Shown here: in pieces, positions 18,297 to 26,002 of the stretch
How the letters are laid out: each line of letters begins with the position of its first letter
How positions within the stretch are numbered: position 1 is the stretch's first letter
DNA from: Acidovorax sp.
GTDB taxonomy: Bacteria; Pseudomonadota; Gammaproteobacteria; Burkholderiales; Burkholderiaceae_C
Length of the DNA: 51,699 nt
Reading direction: 5' to 3'
Assembly (NCBI GenBank): GCA_018780365.1
Contig: JADMJR010000168.1
Location: forward strand, 1-51,699
Notes under the pieces: model-generated
Seen by the model: the letters and a program-made list of their open reading frames with translations, nothing else
Told to the model about the DNA's origin: nothing
Databases searched by the model: none
Made by a program: the position numbers and the translations under genes

Positions 18297-18458
18297 TTTT
18301 AATTTCAAGAAATATTGATAACCATCATTTTGATTCATAAACAAAAATCTCCGAAATTCAGTCAAATTTTGCAACCACTTGATGCGTGTGTTTTTCTACG
18401 ATGAAGGCACTGCAAGCCCCCCTTGCACCCCAACCCTTCCATCGACCGGAACACCGCC
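18297..18458. promoter_or_regulatory. acdR-acdS divergent control region
   Basis: A markedly AT-rich stretch (18297-18375) in a GC-rich window, expected for Lrp-family binding and bending. It contains ATTTCAAGAAAT (arms ATTTC/GAAAT) and several T/A tracts. No single promoter can be fixed with confidence. Confidence 0.5.
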
Positions 18459-19475
18459 ATGAACCTGCAAAAATTCCCCCGCCACCCACTCACCTTCGGC
18501 CCCTCGCCCATCACGCCGCTGCCGCGCCTGTCGGCCCATCTGGGCGGCAAGGTGCACCTGTATGCCAAGCGCGAGGACTGCAACAGCGGTCTGGCCTTTG
18601 GCGGCAACAAGACGCGCAAGCTCGAATACCTGATCCCCGAAGCCATTGCGGGCGGCTACGACACGCTGGTGTCCATCGGCGGCATCCAGTCCAACCAGAC
18701 CCGCCAGGTGGCCGCCGTGGCCGCACACCTGGGCATGAAGTGCGTGCTGGTGCAGGAGAACTGGGTCAACTACTCCGACGCGGTGTACGACCGCGTGGGC
18801 AACATCGAGATGAGCCGCATCATGGGCGCCGACGTGCGCCTGGACGCCGCAGGCTTCGACATCGGCATCCGCCCCAGCTGGGAGCAGGCCATGGACGACG
18901 TGAAGAAGGCCGGCGGCAAGCCCTTCCCCATTCCCGCAGGCTGCTCCGAGCACCCGTACGGCGGCCTGGGCTTCGTGGGTTTTGCCGAAGAGGTGCGCCA
19001 GCAGGAAAAGGAGCTGGGCTTCCAGTTTGACTACATCGTCGTGTGCTCCGTCACGGGCAGCACGCAGGCGGGCATGGTGGTGGGCTTTGCGGCCGATGGC
19101 CGTGCGCGCAAGGTGATCGGCATCGACGCCTCGGCCAAGCCCGCACAAACCCACGCGCAAATCCTGCGCATCGCCCAAAACACCGCGAAGCTGGTGGAGC
19201 TGGGCCAGGAACTCACGGCCGAGGACGTGGTGCTGGACACGCGCTACGGCGGCCCCGAGTACGGCCTGCCCAGCGAAGGCACGCTCGAAGCCATCCGCCT
19301 GTGCGCGCGCCAGGAAGGCATGCTGACCGACCCAGTGTACGAAGGCAAGTCCATGCACGGAATGATCGACATGGTGCGCAAGGGCGAATTCCCCGAAGGC
19401 TCCCGCGTGTTGTATGCGCACCTGGGAGGGGTGCCGGCGCTCAACGCCTACAGCTTTCTTTTTCGCAACGGCTGA
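18459..19475 (+). CDS. acdS: 1-aminocyclopropane-1-carboxylate (ACC) deaminase
   Basis: PLP enzyme cleaving ACC, the plant ethylene precursor, to ammonia and 2-oxobutyrate; typical of root-associated bacteria, where it lowers plant ethylene and supplies nitrogen. ATG 18459 gives exactly 338 residues, the standard length. All diagnostic residues can be counted: PLP lysine K51 in [12 protein letters not shown]78 in GIQSNQT, Y268, Y294 and E295 in VYEGKSM, and L322 in [12 protein letters not shown]295 and L322 separate genuine ACC deaminase from D-cysteine desulfhydrase, so the call is firm. It is divergent from an Lrp-type regulator. Confidence 0.97.
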   Translation: MNLQKFPRHPLTFGPSPITPLPRLSAHLGGKVHLYAKREDCNSGLAFGGNKTRKLEYLIPEAIAGGYDTLVSIGGIQSNQTRQVAAVAAHLGMKCVLVQENWVNYSDAVYDRVGNIEMSRIMGADVRLDAAGFDIGIRPSWEQAMDDVKKAGGKPFPIPAGCSEHPYGGLGFVGFAEEVRQQEKELGFQFDYIVVCSVTGSTQAGMVVGFAADGRARKVIGIDASAKPAQTHAQILRIAQNTAKLVELGQELTAEDVVLDTRYGGPEYGLPSEGTLEAIRLCARQEGMLTDPVYEGKSMHGMIDMVRKGEFPEGSRVLYAHLGGVPALNAYSFLFRNG

Positions 19476-19587
19476 TGCGTCCAGCGAGCAGCACCGGCTG
19501 GCACAGCTGGCCGGGCTGTCGCTGATCTGAAGAGGCCCTTGCCACCAGGCGGGGGCCCGCCCATTCCCCCGATCCAAGGAGTCCCCC

Positions 19588-20586
19588 ATGAAGTGCTTGC
19601 AGCTTGTCAGACGGCGTCGCGTGGTCCTGTTGGCGGCAACCCTCGCGGGGCTGGGGCTCGGCCCGCTGCACCGGGCCCATGCCGAAGGTTACCCAGCCAA
19701 GCCGGTGCAGCTGGTCGTACCTTTCCCTCCGGGGGGCGCCGTGGACATCGTGGGCCGAACGATCAGCAAGAAGCTGGGCGACCGCCTAGGCCAGCCCATC
19801 GTGGTGGAGAACAAGGCGGGCGCGGGCACCGTGGTGGGCGCGGCCTATGTGGCCAATGCGCCTGCCGATGGCTACACACTGTTGATCAGCTCCGGCTCCA
19901 CCTTCACCGTGAACCCGGCACTGAACGCCAAACTGCCCTACGACCCCGTCAAGAGCTACGAACCCATCGGCCTGGTGGCGCGCGTGCCCTTGATTCTGCT
20001 GGCCCACCGCGATGTGCCTGTGAGCAACCTCCGGCAGCTGATCGCTGCGGTGCAGCGCACGCCCGACAAGTTCTCCTACGGCTCGTTCGGCAACGGCACC
20101 ACAGGGCATTTTGCGGCCGAGTTGGCCTGGTCGGCAACCGGCATCAAGCTGCTGCACGTGCCCTACCGGGGCAGCGCCCCCGCCATGGCCGACCTGATGG
20201 GCGGGCAGATTCCCTTCACCATCGACACCGTGGCGGCAGCGCTGCCACAACTCAAGGCTGGCAAGATCAAGGCCATTGCGGTCACAGGCGCCACGCGGGC
20301 CACACAGCTGCCCGACGTGCCGACGGTGGCAGAGAGCGGTTTCCCCGGGTTCTCGGCCGACTCCTGGCTGGCCGTGGTCGCGCCACACGGCTTGCCCGCC
20401 GAGGCCAGGGCCAAGCTGCACAAAGCCCTGGCCGACACCCTGGCAGACGCCGAGGTCCGCAACAAGCTCCTTGCCGCCGGGCTGGAGCCGTCGTACGCAA
20501 CCGGCGATGCCGTGCTCGCGCAGATTGAAGACGAATTGCCGCGCATGCGCGCGATTGCACAGCGTGCGCAAATCCGGGCGGACTGA
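19588..20586 (+). CDS. Bug-family tripartite tricarboxylate transporter substrate-binding protein
   Basis: Periplasmic solute receptor of 332 residues. AAGGAG precedes the ATG at a good distance; the signal peptide ends at RAHAEGYP. Family hallmarks are YPAKPVQLVVPFPPGGAVDIVGR, VENKAGAGTVVGAAYVA, HVPYRGSAPAMADLMGGQI and KAIAVTGATRATQLPDVPTV. Such receptors are very numerous in Burkholderiales and bind carboxylates or similar anions; the ligand here is unknown. No TctA/TctB membrane partners are adjacent, so it must share a transporter encoded elsewhere or act as a sensor. A 111-base gap separates it from acdS. Confidence 0.93.
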   Translation: MKCLQLVRRRRVVLLAATLAGLGLGPLHRAHAEGYPAKPVQLVVPFPPGGAVDIVGRTISKKLGDRLGQPIVVENKAGAGTVVGAAYVANAPADGYTLLISSGSTFTVNPALNAKLPYDPVKSYEPIGLVARVPLILLAHRDVPVSNLRQLIAAVQRTPDKFSYGSFGNGTTGHFAAELAWSATGIKLLHVPYRGSAPAMADLMGGQIPFTIDTVAAALPQLKAGKIKAIAVTGATRATQLPDVPTVAESGFPGFSADSWLAVVAPHGLPAEARAKLHKALADTLADAEVRNKLLAAGLEPSYATGDAVLAQIEDELPRMRAIAQRAQIRAD

Positions 20587-20601
20587 ACCCACCCGGGGCC
20601 G

Positions 20602-22536
20602 TCAAGCTGCCAGCAGCTTCTGCACCCGCTCACGCAGCAGCGTGGGCTGCACTTCGGTCGACGCCACGGCAGAACCCACATTCAGGCCCACGCGGCTGTA
20701 GAAGCCCCGGCGGAACGGCCGCACCATGGCACCGCCCTGCTCGATGCGGCTGAAGTACGAGCCCCACAGGTTGGTCAGTGCCATGGGGATCACGGGGGCG
20801 GCGATGCCCTCTTCGCGTGCCCGGTCGATGATCTTCATGATGCCGCCCTTGAACTCCTGCAGCTGCCCATCCTTGGTGATGCCGCCTTCGGGGAAGATGG
20901 CCAGCAGATCGCCCTCGCGCAGCACCTGGGCGGCGCGCTCGAAAGCGGCTTCGTAAGTGGCGGGGTCTTCCTTGTAGGGTGCGATGGGGATGGCCTTGGC
21001 CAGGCGGAACAACCAGCCCAGCACGGGCACGCGGAAGATGCGGTGGTCCATCACGAAGTAGATGGGGCGCGGGCTAGCGGCCATGAGCAGCACGGCATCA
21101 ACAAAACTCACGTGGTTGCAAGCCAGGATGGCCGCGCCTGCCGAAGGCAGGTTCTCGTCGCCCTGCACCTTGAAGCGGTACACAAAACGCGAGGACACCC
21201 AGGCCACAAAACGCAGCAGGTATTCGGGCACCAGCAGGAAGATGTAGAACGCCACCACCGCGTTGGCCAGCCCGGTGAACAAGAAGATCTGCGGCACCGT
21301 GAAGCCCGCGCCCAGCAAGGCCCCGGCGATGAGCGAGCTGGCAATCATGAACAGCGCGTTGAGGATGTTGTTGGCCGCGATGATGCGCGCGCGGTGCGTG
21401 GGCTGGCTGCGCATCTGGATCAGCGCGTACATCGGCACGCTGTACAGGCCCGCAAACAGGCTCAGCAGCGCCAGGTCGAGCATCACGCGCCAGTGGGCGC
21501 CCTGGGCCATGAAGGCGGCCAGGCCCATGATTTCAGACGGCGGCAGGCTGCGCGACGCAAAGTACAGGTCGATGGAAAACACGCTCATGCCGATGGCGCC
21601 CAGCGGCACCAGGCCGATCTCGACATGGCGGCGCGAGAGCACCTCGCACAGCAGCGAGCCGATGCCGATGCCAATCGAAAACACCACCAGCAGCAGCGAC
21701 GCCACCTGCTCGTTGCCGTGCAGCACGTTCTTGGCCAGGCTGGGGAACTGGCTCAGGAACACCGCGCCAAAGAACCACATCCAGCTGATGCCCAGCAGCG
21801 AGCGGAACACCACGATGTTGCCGTGCGCGAGCTTGAGGTTGCGCCAGGTTTCGGTGAAGGGGTTCCAGTTGATGGTGAGCCCCGGGTCGGTGGCGGGCAC
21901 CGAGGGGATGAAATGCGCCACCGCGCGCCCGATGAGCGCCGCCACCGCACAGGCCACGGCCACCGTGGTGTGGCCAATGCCAGGGATGGCCACCAGCAGG
22001 CCACCCGCCACATTGCCCAGCAGGATGGCCACAAAGGTGCCCATCTCGACCATGCCGTTGCCACCCGTGAGTTCGCGCTCGCTGAGCACCTGGGGCATGT
22101 AGGCGAACTTGACCGGGCCAAACAGCGTGGAGTGCACCCCCATGAGGAAGGTGCACAGCAGCAGGATGGGAATGTTGCCGCCAATGAAGCCCACGGCCGC
22201 CACCAGCATGATGGCGATCTCCATGTTCTTCACGAAGCGGATCATCTTCGTCTTGTCGTACTTGTCGGTGAGTTGGCCCGAGGTGGCCGAGAACAGCAGA
22301 AACGGCAGGATGAACAGCGCACCGATCACCAGCCCGGCCATGGCGGGCGGCAGCCAGTCCACGCTGAGCTGGTAGGTCACCATCACCGTGAAGGCGAACT
22401 TGAACAGGTTGTCGTTGGCCGCGCCGGAGAACTGCGTCCAGAAGAACGGCGCAAAGCGCCGCTGGCGTAGCAGGGCGAACTGGTTGGGATCCTCGTGCGC
22501 GGGCGCAATGCTGGCAGAGGGGGTTTCAAGGCTCAT
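20602..22536 (-). CDS. MFS transporter-acyltransferase fusion (LplT-PlsC-like)
   Basis: A 644-residue two-domain membrane protein. Residues about 20-450 are a 12-helix MFS domain resembling the lysophospholipid flippase LplT (FFWTQFSGAANDNLFKFAFT). Residues about 460-640 are a PlsC/AGPAT acyltransferase: catalytic HX4D at H475-D480 (NHVSFVD) and the FPEGGITKDG block. The pair suggests inward flipping of lysophospholipid and its re-acylation in one chain, as in Aas-type systems but without the acyl-ACP synthetase domain. The start at 22536 has GAGGAG upstream; long in-frame extension to 22812 lacks coding character. It lies 55 bases downstream of the CREST-family gene. Confidence 0.92.
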   Translation of the reverse strand: MSLETPSASIAPAHEDPNQFALLRQRRFAPFFWTQFSGAANDNLFKFAFTVMVTYQLSVDWLPPAMAGLVIGALFILPFLLFSATSGQLTDKYDKTKMIRFVKNMEIAIMLVAAVGFIGGNIPILLLCTFLMGVHSTLFGPVKFAYMPQVLSERELTGGNGMVEMGTFVAILLGNVAGGLLVAIPGIGHTTVAVACAVAALIGRAVAHFIPSVPATDPGLTINWNPFTETWRNLKLAHGNIVVFRSLLGISWMWFFGAVFLSQFPSLAKNVLHGNEQVASLLLVVFSIGIGIGSLLCEVLSRRHVEIGLVPLGAIGMSVFSIDLYFASRSLPPSEIMGLAAFMAQGAHWRVMLDLALLSLFAGLYSVPMYALIQMRSQPTHRARIIAANNILNALFMIASSLIAGALLGAGFTVPQIFLFTGLANAVVAFYIFLLVPEYLLRFVAWVSSRFVYRFKVQGDENLPSAGAAILACNHVSFVDAVLLMAASPRPIYFVMDHRIFRVPVLGWLFRLAKAIPIAPYKEDPATYEAAFERAAQVLREGDLLAIFPEGGITKDGQLQEFKGGIMKIIDRAREEGIAAPVIPMALTNLWGSYFSRIEQGGAMVRPFRRGFYSRVGLNVGSAVASTEVQPTLLRERVQKLLAA

Positions 22537-22591
22537 GCGTTTCTCCTCGTTTCCGGTGGGTTGGCTTGTTGGAATTTTCCGGGCCCGCGTG

Positions 22592-23443
22592 TCATGCGCG
22601 TGATCTGCGGGCGACACCCACGGTGTGGGCGCCATTCTGCCCGGACACCGTGACCTGCGCCGCGCCCCTGTGGCGCAATGCCGCCAGGGCCGACAACACG
22701 GGCCAGGCCGCTGCGGCGGCCAGCACATGCTTGAGGCTGTGGCCCGACACCCCGTGGGAGGTGGCGTCAAACACCGCGTGGTCCGCCGCCTCCAACAACT
22801 TGGCCAGGGCATACAAGGCGATCACCGCGCCCAGGTGCAGCGCCAGCGCGCCATCGCGGCGGGGCAGGCAGGCCAGGGCCAGCACCACCAGCATGCCCCC
22901 CAGCTGCACCACGGCCCAGGGCAGCAGGTTGCCACTGTGCGACCACCACACCACAGCCAGCGGCCCGGCCAGCAGCACCACGCCCGCTGTGGCCCACCCC
23001 GCCCGCTCACTCACGCGGTGGGCCGCCAGGCCCAGCAGGCCCGCAAACGGCAGCACCATGCCCAGGCGGTCCCACAGCAGGCCCGAATCCTGCGGCTGCC
23101 AGTGGTACAGCATGGAGCCCCCGGCCGTGCACAGCAGGCCCACTACAAAGAGGGTGGCGAGGGCCCGGGATGTGGCGTCCAGCACGCCCGGGCCCACGCG
23201 CCGCAGCACCACCAGGCCCCACAGACCGGCGATGGCAAAGGGCAGATTGCTCAGCACATCCAGCGCGCAGGGGATGCCCCACAGCGCCCGCTGATCGGCA
23301 AACGCGTGCTGGTGCTCGCTGGCGGGCAGCACAGGCCCGAACAAGGCCAACGCCAGCAGCGCAGCCACGGCCAGCAGCAGGCCGATTTCAGCGCGGGTCA
23401 GCGCCGGGCGGCGCGGGGGACAAGAAAAGACGGCAAAGGCCAT
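22592..23443 (-). CDS. CREST-superfamily membrane protein (alkaline ceramidase-like)
   Basis: About 283 residues with seven or more predicted helices. The CREST metal-hydrolase signatures are present: SNLPFAIAG with the family Ser/Asn, GSMLYHWQPQDSGLLWDRLGM carrying the conserved Ser, His and Asp, and GHSLKHVLAA with the terminal His-x3-His-like pair. Such proteins include alkaline ceramidases, PAQR receptors and hemolysin III; a zinc-dependent lipid amidase activity is possible. The start at 23443 is the likeliest ATG. It is followed by the flippase-acyltransferase gene, so a joint role in membrane lipid turnover is reasonable inference. Confidence 0.78.
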   Translation of the reverse strand: MAFAVFSCPPRRPALTRAEIGLLLAVAALLALALFGPVLPASEHQHAFADQRALWGIPCALDVLSNLPFAIAGLWGLVVLRRVGPGVLDATSRALATLFVVGLLCTAGGSMLYHWQPQDSGLLWDRLGMVLPFAGLLGLAAHRVSERAGWATAGVVLLAGPLAVVWWSHSGNLLPWAVVQLGGMLVVLALACLPRRDGALALHLGAVIALYALAKLLEAADHAVFDATSHGVSGHSLKHVLAAAAAWPVLSALAALRHRGAAQVTVSGQNGAHTVGVARRSRA

Positions 23444-23541
23444 GGTCGTCGCATCCGGGAGTGGTTGATGCCGCGCAGTGTGGGCAGTACCGCCGCGTTG
23501 GCCGCTCAAAAAGTCGCTCAGAGGGCTACCCAAGCCACCGC

Positions 23542-23562
23542 GGGTATTGATAATCGATACCC
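23542..23562. promoter_or_regulatory. palindromic operator abutting the XRE gene start
   Basis: Arms GGGTATTGAT and ATCGATACCC around one central A, 9 of 10 pairs matched. It ends at the base before the ATG at 23563 and contains GATAAT, a likely -10 box. Repression by occlusion of the promoter, probably autoregulation, is the simplest reading. Confidence 0.75.
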
Positions 23563-24294
23563 ATGAGCACCACCGCCGACCTCGTCACCGCCCTCAAGAA
23601 GGAACTCAAGACCGCGCAGATGACCTACGCCGACCTGGCGCAGGCGCTGGGCATGGCCGAGTCGAGCGTGAAGCGCATGCTGGCCAAGGGCGACATGCCG
23701 CTGTCGCGCATCGACGCCATCTGCCGCGCACTGGCGCTGGACTTTGCCGACCTGGCGCGGCGCGTGGCCGATGAACAGCCTTTGCTGAAGGAGCTGACGC
23801 AGGAGCAGGAAAAAGCCGTGGTGGGCGACAAAAAACTGCTGCTCATGGCCATCTGCGTGCTCAGCCAGTGGACGCTGGAGCAGGTCACCACCAACTACCG
23901 GCTGACCGAGGCCGAAGGCATCAAGTACCTCGCGCAGCTCGACCGCATCGGCATCATCGAGCTGCGGCCCCTGAACCGCTACCGCCTCAAGCTGGCCAAA
24001 ACCTTCCGCTGGCGCCCGCATGGCCCGGTGATGAACTACTTTCGTGACCACGCCCTGCTGGACTACTTTGCCGGCGGCTTTGACGGCGCGGGCGAAGGCG
24101 TGCTGCTGGTGCATGGCGCCATCAGCCGCAGCCTGGCACCGGCTTTCATGGAACGCATGCAGCGAGTGGCCCAGGACTTTGCCCAGCAGCACCTGGCCGA
24201 CCAGAAACTGCCCGACCGCGAGCGCGAGGGCTACACCCTGCTGCTGGCCATGCGCAGTTGGGAGTTCGAGGCATTTGCGACGATGAGGAAGTAA
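23563..24294 (+). CDS. XRE-family helix-turn-helix transcriptional regulator
   Basis: A 243-residue DNA-binding protein. The Cro/C1-type domain occupies residues 1-65 (TYADLAQALGMAESSVKRMLAKGDMPLSRIDAICRAL). The rest is helical without a known domain name, but a winged-helix-like pattern appears at about 105-150 (LEQVTTNYRLTEAEGIKYLAQLDRIGIIELRPLNRY). This architecture is common in proteobacterial chromosomal regulators of unknown ligand. The ATG directly follows a 21-base palindrome containing a -10-like GATAAT, so the transcript may be leaderless. It is divergent from the CREST gene at 23443. Confidence 0.88.
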   Translation: MSTTADLVTALKKELKTAQMTYADLAQALGMAESSVKRMLAKGDMPLSRIDAICRALALDFADLARRVADEQPLLKELTQEQEKAVVGDKKLLLMAICVLSQWTLEQVTTNYRLTEAEGIKYLAQLDRIGIIELRPLNRYRLKLAKTFRWRPHGPVMNYFRDHALLDYFAGGFDGAGEGVLLVHGAISRSLAPAFMERMQRVAQDFAQQHLADQKLPDREREGYTLLLAMRSWEFEAFATMRK

Positions 24295-24403
24295 CCCATC
24301 TGATCCGCCTTCAGCGTCTTCGGCGCCCTCACAACAAGGCGGCCTCGGCCCGGCGTCTCTGGCCCGGGGAGCACACGGAACGATCCCTGCGGCCCCAGGA
24401 CCA

Positions 24404-24464
24404 ATTGCTATATTTTTGATAGCAATCAGCAGCCAACCATTGCGCGCCAGAGGCAAAAAAGGAC
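24404..24464 (+). repeat. dispersed repeat, family 1
   Basis: Reads TTGCTATATTTTTGATAGC, then AATCAGCAGCCAACC, ATTGCGCGCCAGAGGC and AAAAAAGGACC. It lies in the gap between the XRE and TetR genes (24295-24581), which otherwise holds only the TetR control region. Confidence 0.85.
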
Positions 24465-24536
24465 CATCAATCCATCCCCATCGGCACCTCGCAGCCGGTT
24501 CTTAAGCCGCGCCCGCTTGACGCAACAAACAGAAAA

Positions 24537-24581
24537 TACTATTCTTTAAATAACAAATTTCTTTTGTTTAAAGATAGTCAA
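24537..24581. promoter_or_regulatory. AT-rich inverted repeats upstream of tetR-type gene
   Basis: Inner arms AACAAA (24552-24557) and TTTGTT (24563-24568) pair perfectly; outer arms CTATTCTTTAAA (24539-24550) and TTTAAAGATAG (24567-24577) pair with one bulge. The site ends four bases before the ATG at 24582. It is a natural candidate for the operator of the TetR protein it precedes. Confidence 0.6.
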
Positions 24582-25430
24582 ATGAAAACCACCCGCCAAC
24601 AGCAAGACGCCACCCGCCGCCAGATCGTGGCCAGTGCGGTGGACCTCATGACCCGCCAAGGCTTTGACGGCACGACGATGAAAGACATCGCGCGCGCCGC
24701 CGGCATTGGCGACGCCACGATCTACAAATACTTCCCGACCAAAGACCGCATCGTGCTGGGCTACCTGGACGACGTGGCCCACCAGGCGCTGGCCGACACG
24801 CTGCAGACGCCAGGATTCACGGGCTATCAGCTGCAGGAGAAGCTCCAGCGCCTGACCGACGCCGTGCTGGAGCGCCTGCTGGCCGACCGCGAATTTGTGG
24901 CCCAGGTGCGCAGCCTGGCGCGGCGCTCGCCGCTGTCGATGCTGGCGGAACCCCTGGCGGCGCGGCAAAGCCTGCGCGAGGCCGTCGCCAGCTTTCTCGA
25001 AGCCGCCGAGGCCAGCGGCGAGATCGAGCCCTGCGACTTCAAAAGCCTGGCGGGCGGGCTGTACACCGACTACCTGGCCGGTGTGGTGACGTATTGGCTG
25101 GCCGATACCTCAGATGAATTTGCCGACACCACGCAGCTGGTGGACCTGTCGCTTGGTGTGCTGGTGCAGGCGCTGCGCGGTGGGCTCGTCAACCGCGTGC
25201 TGCAACTGGGCGGCTTTGTGCTGCGCAGCCAGATGGCGCGCATGGTGCAGCACGGAAGCGGCCTGCTGGGCATGCTGCAACTGGCGCGGCAGACGCTGGG
25301 CAGCGCCCCGGCTGCCCCATCCGCGCGCAGCCCAGAGCCCCCGGCGCCGCCCCCACGCCGCGCCACACGCGCGCCCCGCACCCCGGCGGCGGCACCCGCC
25401 GCCACCCGCAAAAAGAAGAGCGCACCATGA
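24582..25430 (+). CDS. TetR-family transcriptional regulator
   Basis: A 282-residue repressor-type protein. The N-terminal TetR DNA-binding domain is unmistakable: RRQIVASAVDLMTRQGFDGTTMKDIARAAGIGDATIYKYFPTK. The ligand domain follows to about residue 215. The tail (about 240-282) is unusual: Pro/Ala-rich, then Lys/Arg-rich (PAATRKKKSAP), giving an extra basic disordered segment. The ATG at 24582 is preferred over a GTG/TTG at 24564, though no strong ribosome site is visible. Its TGA overlaps the next ATG (ATGA), so it heads and probably controls the operon running to 28208. Confidence 0.92.
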   Translation: MKTTRQQQDATRRQIVASAVDLMTRQGFDGTTMKDIARAAGIGDATIYKYFPTKDRIVLGYLDDVAHQALADTLQTPGFTGYQLQEKLQRLTDAVLERLLADREFVAQVRSLARRSPLSMLAEPLAARQSLREAVASFLEAAEASGEIEPCDFKSLAGGLYTDYLAGVVTYWLADTSDEFADTTQLVDLSLGVLVQALRGGLVNRVLQLGGFVLRSQMARMVQHGSGLLGMLQLARQTLGSAPAAPSARSPEPPAPPPRRATRAPRTPAAAPAATRKKKSAP

Positions 25431-26002
25431 ATTCGCCCGCCGCTATCACAGCCCCCACCACCGCGCGCGCCACCCAGGTGCCACCGGGCACGGCCATCCA
25501 CGCCACGCTGCCCGGGGCCGATTTTTTTGACGCCTACGAGGTGGCCGACCGTCACCCCGCACGCTCGGCCCTGCAGTCGTGGCTGGATGTGGCGGCCCGC
25601 ACCCCGGCATGGACACGCGCCCTCATGTTTGTGCGCAACAAGGCCGTGCGCCTGGTGGGCCTGAAGGACCTGGGTCAGCTGCACGACGGCCACCCGCCCG
25701 CCAGCGGCCGCCCCCTGCGCGACGCGCGCAGCTACCGCGTGGGCGACCGCGTGGGCATCTTCCGCATCCGGCACCTGAGCAACACCGAGGTGGTGATGGG
25801 CCAGGACGACAAGCACCTCGACGTGCAGGTGTCCATCTGCAAACAGCCCGCTGCTCCCGGCGCCGCGCCCCGGGTGGTGCTGAGCACGGTGGTGCACATC
25901 CACAACACACTGGGCCATGCGTACATGGCCGTGATCACGCCGATCCACCGCGTGATTGCACGCGGCACGGCGCAGCGCCTGGCAGACCATGGCCAAAACT
26001 GA
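25427..26002 (+). CDS. DUF2867 family protein
   Basis: A 191-residue protein beginning inside the tetR stop codon (ATGA). No signal or membrane helix. The core looks like DUF2867: ADFFDAYEV, LMFVRNKAVRLVGLKDLG, GDRVGIFRIRHLSNTEVVMGQDDKHLDVQVSI and TVVHIHNTLGHAYMAVITPIHRVI. The fold is thought to be an SRPBCC-like ligand-binding cavity, so binding of a lipid or other hydrophobic molecule is plausible but unproven. It overlaps the downstream aarF-type gene by 14 bases, which argues for tight co-expression. Confidence 0.82.
   Translation: MNSPAAITAPTTARATQVPPGTAIHATLPGADFFDAYEVADRHPARSALQSWLDVAARTPAWTRALMFVRNKAVRLVGLKDLGQLHDGHPPASGRPLRDARSYRVGDRVGIFRIRHLSNTEVVMGQDDKHLDVQVSICKQPAAPGAAPRVVLSTVVHIHNTLGHAYMAVITPIHRVIARGTAQRLADHGQN

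Noticed and set aside
19476-19530. Coding-like stretch after acdS (reads ASSEQHRLAQLAGLSLI before a stop)
   Set aside because: Could be the end of a lost gene, but it is under 20 residues and matches nothing that I can name.
24297-24372. Possible third-type or degenerate family-2 repeat after the XRE gene
   Set aside because: Shares only TTCGGCGCC and a CTGGCCCGGGGAGCA block with the other copies; similarity too weak to call.
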